A stretch of DNA of 64,000 bases from Gavia stellata. Taxonomy: Eukaryota; Chordata; Aves; Gaviiformes; Gaviidae. Position numbers and translations under genes: made by a program. The notes under the pieces were generated by a model. It did not search any database, was not told the origin of the DNA, and saw only the letters and a list, made by a program, of their open reading frames with translations. Below are positions 43,704-55,700 of this stretch, in pieces (positions within the stretch are counted from its first letter, which is position 1; each line of letters starts with the position of its first letter). Where the stretch lies: the NCBI RefSeq assembly GCF_030936135.1, contig NC_082606.1, forward strand, positions 8,426,755 to 8,490,754, read 5' to 3'.

Positions 43704-43706
43704 ATG
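43704..43706 (+). CDS. MYO1E: Putative MYO1E exon 1, coding part (start codon only)
   Basis: The plus strand reads GAAGCCGCGATG followed directly by GTAGGCGCGG, a plausible splice donor. This would leave only the Met codon in exon 1, with exon 2 starting at the Gly codon of the known N-terminus MGSKG. Myosin-Ie is an unconventional long-tailed class I myosin motor (motor head, IQ, TH1, TH2, SH3) acting in clathrin-mediated endocytosis, podocyte junctions and cell migration. The assignment rests on gene order (MYO1E is head to head with FAM81A in mammals), the CpG island and the ATG|GT arrangement. No motor-domain sequence is in the window, so a different plus-strand gene cannot be excluded. 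Confidence 0.5.
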
Positions 43707-46700
43707 GTAGGCGCGGGGCTCGGCGGGGCTGCGGGCGGCTCTCGCGGGCTGGGCTGGGGGCAGCGGGGTGGGGGGGGGCGCCCGGCGGCGGCGGCGGCTC
43801 TCGGCGAGGAGAGCGTGGCTGCCTCCGCGCTTGTCTCTTGTTTCCTCGCGCTTTGCCGGGAAGGGGCTGCGGGCAGCGCTCCCCGCCCCGCGCTGTGGAG
43901 GGGCCGTGGCGAGGGGGCGGTTGTGTAACCGGCGCCGGCGTGTGGGGAGCGGGGCCGTGCCAGGCACTTGCCGGGGAGCAGCCGGCCAGGAGCTAGGGGC
44001 TGCTGGCTCTGTGGACCCCGGGTAGGTGCTGCCGCCGGGGCACGGCGGCTTCGCTCTTCGGTCGCGTCCCGAGGCAGCCCGGGGCCGTCCGTCCCACCGC
44101 GCGGGGCTCGGGCAGGGCCGGCGGCCCCCGGCGCCGTCTGCAGAGTACAAGCCTCGTCTCTCGCCGTTTGGGATCTAAAGAGGTTTTGAACGTTGGTGTC
44201 CTCAAGTAAGAAGAGCCTTGTGGGAAGGTAACGCGACGGCGCTGTCGAACAACAGGTGACGCGTCTCCGCTTCAGAGGGTGCTGCTGCGGGGAGACTGCT
44301 CCTCCCGAGCTGGTGTTTTCTGGCGCCCGTGTCCGAGTATCGGTGTCTGCTCCGCTCCGCTTGCGAGCGGATGGCCTGGCGACAGGCGCCGAGAAAACTT
44401 ACCTGTTGTGCAGCAAATGCAACTCTTGGAGCTAGAGTATTTGGGCCCTGCAACTGCTGGCTCTGTTAAATCTCTGGTATGACAAGAGGGTATGGTATCA
44501 GTAGAACACATCAGTGCTAGGTTAAGGAAAAACTGAGGTTCAGCAGCTGAACCTGGTTTATCTTTAGCAATTGACTTCTGATGATTGATAATAACTTTCA
44601 TCCTGACGTAATCCAAATAATGGTTATGACTACCTGTTACATGAGAACTTAAGTAGTGAAAAATCCTGTGTGGTAATAAACTAGGCTAAAATCCATAGCC
44701 CTTAAACAAGTAACTTATTAAAAAACTGTTCTAAAGTAGAATACTAAAGATCAGAGAGTTGAGATACTTGAAAAACTTTTGCATTATTCCTACTGAAGCT
44801 TAAGTAAGGTTAAGTTTTAAAGATTGACCAATCTAGTCCTTGTGTACTCAGAGCTTTATTGACTTACATAGAGTGTTAGCTTGGGCCCTTCACTCCCAGT
44901 ATCTTTTAAGGGATGCCCCTCTTATTACCAGTGCCTGTGCTTTGACTTCCTGAGGCAAGTACAGTTGTGCCAGGTTATACCTACGTTGAGCACAAATCTT
45001 TGCAGTGCTTTATTTAAAGCAGAGGTTAGGAAGCTAAAATTCCTGTCACAGTCTCAGGGATAGTGATACCACCAGCTCTTAAAGTTCTGTTATTGGTAAG
45101 GAGCTTTGAATGAGGTAGGTACATGTGTTTCCTGTGAGTTGATTGTTTAGCCAGGTGGTTCAAATCAACTCTTTAACCATAACCTTTGCTGCTCAGTACT
45201 TGCTAGGTCACAGACACCTGTGGCACTTAGGGACTTCCTGGTAGAGATCATATATCATTGTGTAGGCTGCTGCTGTGTTAAATGGGGTTGGAAGTCCTTG
45301 GTGCAGGTCTGCCAGAGATACCTACCTGTTAACAATAATACTTCGAGACCAGTGAGTCTGTTAGTTGATCTGCTGCGGACTCCATTAATTCCTTTTTAAT
45401 GAAAGGTTTTAATCAAAATACAGGTTTTGTAAATACACATAACTAATTGGTGACATACTCAATGAGCTTTACTTTATCAAAGAAAGAACTAGTTTCTTCC
45501 ATGATACATCCTTTTCACGGAGCTATTCAGGCAGTTATTCTCCAGCTTTTAATTTTATACTGAAGTAGTCTTCAATTAATTTTTTCACTGTGAGATCTCA
45601 AGCTAATGTAAACTGCATTTTTTAAGATTGTCTGTAAGTAATGATTACAACAAAACCAGAAAAGGTTGTTTCTAAAAGTACTGCTTTTTCTAAGAATTGT
45701 GCCCAAACAATTGTTTGATAATCATCAGAAGGTAGTATTTTGTAACTTAGAAAGCTGTCAGAAGGAAGGGTTGCCTGGCAGGACTTGCAATGACTGCTTA
45801 CGAACATAAATCACACTACTGATATCCTGAAACTTTATACTTATTCTCTGTGCTGTATAAAAAATTCACATCGTTTCCCTTATTTTTTGTCTTGACAATT
45901 TTGATTTCTGTGGAGGGGGAGAACTCTAAGTTAAGTCTCTTCTGCCATATTGTCTCTATAGACCTTAAAGTGAACTTGTCCTGTCCCGAGAGGGCCCACA
46001 GTGCAGGAACCCCACCACAGTGCCAACTTACAACTGACATCAGTTGTAGTTGTTTCATGCTTCTCAGGCAGTCTGATACAGCAGAGCATATAAAGGTGAT
46101 GCTGGTGTAAATGTGCCACCTTCTATAGCCTGTGTGCCATGGTGCCTTGCCCTGCTCAGGTCTGCTGGCAAGACTGTGTAGCTCTGTGGAACTTAGTAAT
46201 AAGTATGCACTTTTTTCCTGGTTTATTCTTAATCCAGATCAATATCCATATCCAGTTAACAGTGTGGTTTTAGGAGGAGATCTGCAGACATGGAATGGGT
46301 GACCTGTTTCATGGCTGTATGCTGCAGTACAAGGTGGGAATGAGCAACAGTGGGGCAAAATAGCATTCAAGCTGACAGTTTTAAGGAACATGTCACAACT
46401 TGACTTTTTTTCTTGAAATGTATCTGTCTTTAACTTTACATTTCAATTTTTTTAAATTCAAAATTAACTAGAGCCTTTAACAGCTTAGCTACAACTTGTA
46501 AGTCTTCAAAAATGTGTATTATGTAAGTGAAGGTAGTCTCACTCCAGTGAAGGACTGGATCCTTAATGTTCAGGAAACCTCTCAGCAAAACTAAGCTGAA
46601 ACTTGCTTGAAGTAAGATGTAAGGTCAGGTGAATGTTATGCAGCTCTTCCTTTTATACTCTGAGTTTGGATCTTCATAGTGTCATTAGGTAGTTCATGGA

Positions 46701-49700
46701 GATGCATTGGGGGATCTTATCTGGAGTTAGATAGAGGATCTGCATCATATTACAAAAATAACCTGTTAACATTAAGGTGACAATGTGATCTTGAACCTTT
46801 CATGTAAAGTAGCTCTGTAGTCTTCAGGGAAAGGTTGTTCCCCTGGGTACTCTCAGCTGGCTTTGACTCTCTTAAGGATGAAACATTGAACATTAACTAG
46901 CAAACATAATACTGTTTCTAAGGCATAAACTGCTACCATATTTATTAAAAAAAACCCCAAAACACAAAACCAAATAAACATCCCAACACAAACCCATCTG
47001 TGATCAACTTCACCTGCTTCTGCATAAGCTGTTCTAGATTGCTTCTACAGAAGTTTTGTACCACTTCGTCAGGGAGAACGAGAAGGGAAGGCCCCAAGAG
47101 AAAGCTGGTTCAGCAGTATCTGGAGTAACTCACAAATTGTCGAGCAAGCCAGGGTTGTCCAATTCACTTATGTTAAGAAAAAAGAAGTGTTCATATGTTG
47201 CCTTTAACCAGCATTTCAATGCTAAGCATTTTTCTCTAGCACTGCAGTTGGTATGTGCATTTTATCTGGGCCTGTTTGGTGTCTTCCTGTTTCTACCTTT
47301 CCAACAGAGATGGAAGGTTGATTCTTAAAAAGGAACCTTTTCATAGACATTCAACATAGCTTGCCATCAGTAGAGGTCAGATGTTTATAGCCCGATCCAG
47401 CAAGATGCTGGGGATGTCTTGATTACACGTAATGCCTATGAGAGTTTGCAGAAATGAAAATAACTCAGTTAGCCTGAAAGGACTTGCTAGCCTTTAGGAT
47501 TTGGTCCTAAAATTGCTAATGTGTCATGTGAGCTGGAACCTTAACTATATTAAGTCTTTTTCCTGTAAGGAAGTCACAAGCAAGGCACTGATGCATCTGT
47601 GTTTGAAGGGTGCTTTTCTGTCTAGTGCTGCAGACAGTAGCATTAGCTCAAACCTTGCTGTCTGCCAAATGTGGAATAGTAGAGAGGGCAGCAGCATGTG
47701 CTTTGCATTATGTCTAGAGGTGTGTTAATGGAAAAATCTTTCAGCTATATGGTGTTTCTGTCTGGCTGATAAATATAATAAAACACAGTAGCATGTTCAA
47801 TAGCAAATCTAGTGATTTCATAATTCATGTGTTTTGTTTAGGTTTACACTGCGTGTGTGTACTTGTCTCTGTTTATGGATATATTGTGTATGTTAGAGCA
47901 CTTTTTCAGAAAATGATAATGTATGCAGAATGTTACCTAAATGCAGCTTTTGCAGCTGAAAACTGAACATGTGATTGTGTATGTATGTACATCTTAAGCA
48001 TTTTTATTATAAATTCTTTTACCTTCCAGAACTGCTTTTTTCCCCCTGCTATAGATAACTAGCTTGTTGTGAAGGAAGTGGCATGACCATGTTAGTAGTT
48101 TAACTAAACTATTTACAGTGACTTTTTCTGAACTTGAAGGGATAACTTTCCCCAGTCTTAATGCCTTGTCTTAAAGCATTGCTGCATGTGTGGAATGGGG
48201 GGAAGTTAAAACAAGCTTTTTAGAGCCTTTGTGATAGCTAGTCAGTGAAATGTTGTCAAGCTTTTACTGTGTTCTCAGTAAAATCTTAGTAATATTCTCA
48301 TCTTAACATGGAAAGTATGTTTCCTTGCTTGAAACACTAGGAAGTTGCACATCTTTAAAGAGAAGTCTTCTCAGCTCCTTTTGTAATAATTTTAAATATT
48401 ATTCCTTAGTAAATACCAGTTTAATCTCTTACCAGTTTTAGGAGCTAGTGTAAAAGTAACATCGATCTAAATGGTGATGCACTGCTCTATCCAAGTTATA
48501 CCAAAGAATAAAGGTTTTTGTACTTTTCTATTCCCAATTTCAGCATAAGGGATCAGAAATGCCTGCATGTTTAGATTTGCCTTCCAATATAGTATACATG
48601 TATTAGTAATGTATAGAGAACATGTAAATAAACATCTTCAGAGCTATAGAAGAATACTTTATATCAATAAAACCTAATTAGTTTTAGCTCCTGCATCTGA
48701 GGAAGGGAGCAAAAAGGTAAGAGGTAATCTTCCCTTCTAAGCTCCTAGCTGTTATGCTTACCTTGCCAAGGACCCTGGTAACCCTAGAATTGAGCTTACT
48801 GTGGTTACATGAAGAGTTCTGACAGATTGTTATAGTTCTGCTGATAGAGACTAGCCTGGGATCTGGCTTACCTTGTTGGCCTGTAAGTTGTCAGGTTTTT
48901 GCTTACCTCTTGGTTCTGGTTGTTGCCACAACACATGGCTTATAAATGACAAATTGATCTGCTTTCCTTTTCAGTTTCCTAAAATGTTATTGTAATGCAA
49001 TACTTAAGTCTGCTTTTTTTTTAGGAAGCTGGATTCTAGATCTAGATGGGGTGTGGCTACTGGAAAGCATTAAAAGCTATGTTAGAAAGGGATTTTGCAC
49101 TTAAATTAAGACAGGTTTTGTTCTGGGAGTTAACAGTGCAAGAGTAGGAGGAGTAAGATCAAAGAAGCAGTTCTCAGAACTGGGAAGAACGTGTGTGTGT
49201 TGCAAAAATAAGGATTTTGAAAATAGCGTAGTCCCTCTGCAAACACAGAAATCACCAGGCATAGGCTTTGGCAAGAAAGGGTTTGCTTGCACTGTTAACT
49301 TTTTGAATGATGCCGCTTTGTACTATCTAAAGCCTCACCTTGAATATGAGCAACAAAGATTTACATCAGTGTAAAAGGCTAAACCTTTTGGGCAAAATCA
49401 TATAAAGGTTCTCTTACACATTTTCTCATCTGTTGGAGGTCATTAATTTCCTCGCTACCGGATTGTCTGCCAAGGAGTTTTTCTGGTCGATGCTGGTCAC
49501 TAGCAAATGACCAGCATTCCTATTACTCCTGTGGAAGTGTCTTTTTTACTGCTTGTGTATGGAAAAATATTACAGGTGTATGGACTGCTTGCTAATTTTT
49601 GAAACTGCTGTAGCCAAAGGACTCTGTTAGCTGTTGTATGTTTGGCTTTTATTTCTACTACGTGGGTGTAAAAGTACTTAGAAATATCAGAGAAACATGG

Positions 49701-52700
49701 CAGAAAGTGAACAAGAATTTTCTCCCTGTCTTAAGATCAGAACAGAGAGCTGTCTCTTACTCTGACAAATTGTTTAGACATTCACCTCACCTAATCGTTA
49801 GGACTCTTGTGCAATTTTAGCTGCCTGTTGCACTCCTGAGGGAGCTTGGGTGTGAGGAGCTATATTTCAGTCAGACCTTCCTGGGCTCGATTCAGTCTTT
49901 TGCATCTCCTGCTCCCTTCCCCCACATTCCTGAGATGCTGATCATTGTCCTGCCCAGGAAGTATGGCTATCGCTCATCTCCTGACTCATTCTCATCTTCT
50001 AGCTTTCCTATCCTCCACCTACTGATTTCTTCCCCTTCTCCTACCCTCATCTCTTTAAAAATGTGAATACCCCTTGGGGAGACCAGGTGTGCAGTCATGT
50101 CCTGGCAGTGCACAGGATCCGTTCTCTCTGCTTGACTAAGTTATTACTGTGGTAGGAAGAGGTTTCTTAGTCTAGAGCACTTCCACACACTGAAGCTTAC
50201 AGGTGTTTTCTGCTTATATTAAATGTTTCATACAAATGTGTAGATGGCTTTGGAGTTTGACTGCTTCATGTACAACAGCAAGTACATCTAAGCTCAAGAT
50301 TTTTTGATGCAAACAGCCTAGGAAGGGGGGTGTGGTCAAGGATCTCTTTCCAAAGACATAGCAGCATTTAATTGGCATTAAAACCATTGGTGGATTGGGT
50401 TCAGAAACTGTAAAGTGTATTTCTAAAAAAATTTCTGAATTAAAATTTTTTAATTGAAACTGAAAAGGCTTTTTTTAAACAAAGCCAATGGGAGAGCTGA
50501 CAGGGAAAGCAGTATTGGTAGTTGGAGCATGAGTCAGAGTTATCATCAGAAGTGATGCTTATTAGGAAGTATATTTAAGAGGTGCTTTTAAGTATGGAGA
50601 ATTACCTACTAACACAACTTCGTAAATTCAGCAACTAAATGTGAATTTTGATGTTTAAGCCAGACATTAGCAGATCTCGAGTGTGCTTCATGATCAACAC
50701 CATTCTGGAAGTGCAAAAAAGGACTATAAAACAGGTCCTGTGTTCTGCTGTCCTGTCATCTGGGTGATTCTTCAGCTGCCAGAAGTGTCTCTGGTGAAAG
50801 CCGCTTCTGACTGTTAGAGGAACAATGCAAAAGGTGATGGCTTGGGGTGGGATGATGATAGATCTCTTTCTTCAGTCTGCTTCATTTAAAAAAGGAACAT
50901 AAATGGTTTATGCAAAAGCCTGTGCTTTCAGAAGCTATTTTGATGCTTTGTTCAGCAATCTGAAGTATAAATGAGAGGTTTTTGTTGGCATCCTTCAAAC
51001 GTGACTAGCAATGTTGTAGTGACTAGCTGCACTTGTCCCTGTACAGGAAGTGTGAGGGGTTTTTTCCTTGCCAGCTCAGAACCACTCACTGAATCACCTT
51101 CATCAGCTGAGCCTGAGTCTGTAACCAGTTCTCAGTCAGCCTTGTCTAATTTAAGTGTTGAAGTCATAGTCAAGTCTGAACAATGCAGCCTGATGTCCTT
51201 TATAAAACATGTCAAATGATCTTAATGCTCAGGATTTGAGTCTTTCATGCTTGTGTCTTATGAAGTAATATGCTGCCAGATGTTTGATCCTGCACCTAGG
51301 ACCGTCTTCTGTTTTCAGTCTGACATTCCACAACCTTTGTGAGGCTTTAAATTCTAGGCAGTTTATCAGTGTGTGCTGTTATCTTTTGTATGATTTATGT
51401 CTTTTCCTGTGCTTTGAGTTGTATATTGCTAATAGCAGGAATACAGAAAGATGGAAGTTGGGGCCTCTTGTCAGTAATATACTTGCAGTGCCAAGCAGTA
51501 GTCAAGAATTTGTCTCATCTTGTTTTGGTTTTTTTCCTGCCTTGAAGGGTACAAGTCTGCACAAATGCCTAAGTGCTTCCAAATTTGCTTTTGTAGTAAC
51601 TCTTAACCCTGTGTTATTCCCAGCTTTGTAAAGAAGTATGCTGATACAAAGTGTATTTGAATTTCTTTTAACAAAGCTGCCAAAACATTTAAAGTCCTTT
51701 GGTTTGTGATCCCTGTACAGTCTGATGGCTCGTTTGGTACGAAAATACTACTGGTCTGGGGGGTTAGTAGGAAGATTTCAAGGACAAAAATTTACCTAGG
51801 TATTGTAAACATGTATATGTACAGCATTAGCATTCTGTTAGCTGTTGGCCTTTGAACTGTTTTGGTTCTTCTGGAATGTATTGAACACCTTTTGATCACT
51901 CAGGTTTTGGACTATCTTATTGCAGAAGTTTTGTTAGAAACTGGTATTTGGTAAAATACTTCATTTGTTAAGTGGAAGCAGGATTCTTGAGGCATATTCA
52001 AGGAGTACTGTCATCAAACGTAATATGAAAGGCCATTTCATGGTACTCAAAAGCAAGTGCATGCTTTTGAGTGTTTGTTTTTTCTTTCAGTATTTGAGAA
52101 GAACTTAGGTTGTCTGTTTATCATTCATGAAAGAATTTGTTTTCCTGTACTGCATCCCCAACTGTATTCAGTACATACCTAAAGAAAGGGAAATGTGCAA
52201 AAGTATTTATAACAGTAATTGAAAACAGCCATAGTACAGATACACTTAAATTAAATGAGGGATTTCAGATTTGGTGAGGTTCATTCCAGAAAGGATATAA
52301 AGCTGCAAAACCACCCATCCTTGCTTTCTGAGCATAGAGGTACTAGCTGTCTACATAGTCTGAATTATAAATAATTCTACAGGATCTTCTGGTGAGGCCA
52401 ATGAAACATGGATTTTTGTGTAATTAATTCTGCTGTCTTGGTATTGGCACTTAGACATTGCTATTTAAATCTAGATCATGTTTTTGAAGGAACTAGTGAT
52501 AGGATGCGCTGATCTAGGGGAAAAAACTAATTAGTCACGGGAATCCATCATTGTATTAACTCTTGTATCATATTTAGTTCTACAATTATTGTTTATTCTT
52601 AATTGTGCGGGTTTTTATGGAAGGAAGTTAAACAGTCCCAGTACTCCTGTCAGGAAACTTCTGATATCTTTCCTACTATAATTTGAATTAAAAAATTGGA

Positions 52701-55700
52701 TACTGTGGAAACTGATGGTATTACAAAGCATGATTGTATTACATATAGCTTCTATACCATGTAATATTCTGCTGACAATGTTCTTGTTTAAACTTGATTT
52801 GTTCCTGAATTCTGAATTGCTTTAATCCATGAAAACAAATATTTGACTTTACCATTTAAAATACAGTAGTCCCACTAAGAACATAATTACTTCAGCTAGA
52901 TTTTTCTCCACGTAAACTGTGCCTTGTGCACAGTCACATTTCCAGGACTTGATGCTGTATTGTTTGTAGTCTCCAAAGCCTTTTTCAGTGCTTCCCCTCA
53001 ACTTTAAATATATGCTGGGAACTACTATATTTGTCAATAATTGCTAGATTCAGCAAACCAGAGATTCCTACAAAAACATTCTGGTCTTTGCAGTGGAAAA
53101 GTCAAAATAACTTCTCAGGGTAGGGCAATTTAATTTGGATGTTTTCAGTTTTTGAGGGTATCCTGGGTGTTCTTTTTGTAACCTGCACGACTTGAATAGA
53201 CTGGTGCAAGGTGCCTTTGGAATTGATTGGCCCTGGTGGAAGGGGAAGTATAGGCTTACTGCTACAAAGTAGCAGCCTAAACCTGCCGAGTTGTCTATGG
53301 CAAAAGAGCTAAAAATGCATAAATCTATCCTGAACTGCATCCACACTGTTAGCCATTTACTTGCTTTGCAGTGGCTGTTGGCTTTGCAAGGCATCTCTTC
53401 TTGCTTCTTCCTTGAGTGGCTGAGAGTTCCCAATTAGATACATAAAGCCCCCATTTGCTAGTGGCACTAGTAAGGGGTGGTGGCATTAGCACACTGCTTG
53501 TGTGAGGAGGAACACTTTTCTTCCAGGTAAGTGATGGGACTCTGGGTCCCTCAGGATTCATATTTGATGGCCAGTGTCACATTCTACTTACCAATGGTTG
53601 AAGGCAAAGTTCCTGGAGGAACAATGTTTTTAGAACCCTGTAAGGACCAAAGTACCATTCTGTTGGTGATCCTAGGCTATAGGAATAGACTATCAGCAAA
53701 TAGACCTTGCTCTTAAAGTTGGAGTTGCAGTAACTTCTACAGACTGTGCTATTTGTTGTGGGTTTTCTAAAATGAATTAGACTTGACACAGGGGAAAAAG
53801 TGAACTCAAATGTTGTTTGTAACAAATGTAGGTCCTGTTATGATGCTGCTTATGTCTATGGAGGTCTGATTTGAGATTTGGCCTTTAACGAGCAAAAACT
53901 CGAGTTCTATTTAAAGCGGGGAGGGGAGCGCGAATGACTTCATTGTAGGAGAGGCCACTGCTTTTGCTATTTTGCTGTGTTTGACTTGTTTTTTGTCTCT
54001 GGGTTGCAAACACAGAGTCAAAGGCATGATCATTTTCAGATGAGAGGATAGGGATAGGTCTTCAGCAGAGCAAGTCAGATTAGAAGTGTACCTAATCAAG
54101 TGAAAGAGGACTTGACAGTGCTTGAATATCCAGTATGTGGAACTCAATAAATATGTTGAGTACCTGTTTCTAGCAACTAAGTCTGGTTTCTTAAACAGCT
54201 TAGATATTTGTCTATAACTGTATTTCTTGTCTTGCAGCACTATGTAATAATGTACATCTGCATGGCAATAAAGGACTAGATCCAATGTATTGGAGAAAAT
54301 GAGAATTTGCCTGGTTTCATACTTGCTTTAAATAACAATTAAATCAGTATGTATGATGCTACATGGTTAACAAAACTTATGTTTGATACAAGTGGAATGG
54401 CTTCTGTTGTGGTTTAAAAAAAATACATACAATAATGGAGATTAATCTGTTCTAGCTTAAAGCTTCCTTCAAACACACAGAATACGTATTCTCTACAGAA
54501 TTTACTACAGTCTCCACTGACCTTAGCCTCAGTCTCAGGAATGTTTAATGAAGTGTGTGGGCTTCTTGTGAGGCTACAAAGTGGTTAAACTTAAGTAGCA
54601 CCCAGTAGTAGAGAATGGATTAATTATTTCATGTTGGTAGTACTATTGTTAACTGACAGTTTTAATATTGAAAGGAGTACTTGGTTTACTAATTCCTAGT
54701 GTCAGTTACACAGCTGACTTCTCAACAACTCTTAAAGCTGTTCCCATGAGTACTACTCTTTAAAGCTTTTCTAGTGGTAAATAGGAATTCTGGTTCCAGG
54801 GCTCTTAATGCCTGAAATACCAGCACACCCAGTCCACAGAGACACTATCTCAATACGCAGAATAAGTTCATGACCAGCAGTGGTTTCTTCCTGCAGTTTA
54901 CTTGGTGTTTTTATTCTTGGTTTGTTCTAGGAACACTTGAGAGGAAACAGAAGAATAGTGGCTACTTATTCCCATATTTGGTATTGTTCTAGACAAAATG
55001 AACATACTTCTTCACTAGAAGAGAGGGGTGATACAGTGTTTCTGGACAATTTAACCTTCCTCAAACCAGGAGTTAATCTTGGCAGGGTGACATTGGGTCT
55101 ATTTTCTTTATTGCTGTGTATGGTGTGGTTTCCTACATGGAGTTACAGTGATATTAAGCAGTTAAGTGGCACTAATGGGATGGATTAAGAGAAGTGGGCC
55201 TGCATCTTCACAATACTAAAAGCTTGTCTTTATGTAGTTATAAGTCCTTGTTATACAGCAGAGCTTCCATTGGTCTATACATTAGTAGTGATGTATTTTA
55301 AATTATAAAGGATCGGAATTAGTGGAGGTTACAAAGTGCTTTTAGTGAAATGAACACTCAGCCTTTAATTGCTGATAGTGGAAGAAGAGAGAATAATTAG
55401 AACATCAATGTCAGTTGTACCTCCTAACTTGCTCCTTGGCTTTTTTCTTGAGACCTGTACTTGGATGGGCTTGTGTTGTATTCTGTATTCCCAGTACAGA
55501 TTCGGGGAGGGGGAGGACAGGACCCCAAACCCTAAACCTGATTTCTTAAACAGTCACTAATAACGCCATATTGAGAAAGAAGCAAACACAATGTACTTCA
55601 GAAAAGCATTGTAATCACTAGTAATGTACTTTCTACTTCCTGCTGAAATAGCCAGCTGCCTTACCTGCTTCCACACAACTCGCCAGTAAACATACAAATT

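Larger units (their letters stand above)
43050..44200. promoter_or_regulatory. MYO1E: CpG island and promoter region of MYO1E
   Basis: A roughly 1.1-kb CpG island around the putative MYO1E first exon. It contains an ATTCCCTCAGGGAAT palindrome with an AP-2-like core (43344-43358), a CRE-like TGACGTC (43358-43364), an inverted CCAAT box ATTGG (43381-43385), a perfect CArG box CCATTTATGG (43405-43414) and many GC boxes. A CCCTT/CCCT polypyrimidine repeat lies at 43611-43639, just before the exon end. Transcription start is not determined. The long open frames across it on both strands are composition artefacts. Confidence 0.75.

Noticed and set aside
43051-44205. Open frames up to 258 codons across the MYO1E CpG island, including one that reads through the putative start ATG
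   Set aside because: Low-complexity Arg/Pro/Ala/Gly sequence typical of CpG islands. The frame through the ATG is better explained by a donor directly after it.
47385-47440. Segment resembling an ancient amniote LINE end ('cccgatccagcaag...')
   Set aside because: The similarity is limited to a few short blocks, too weak to annotate by eye.
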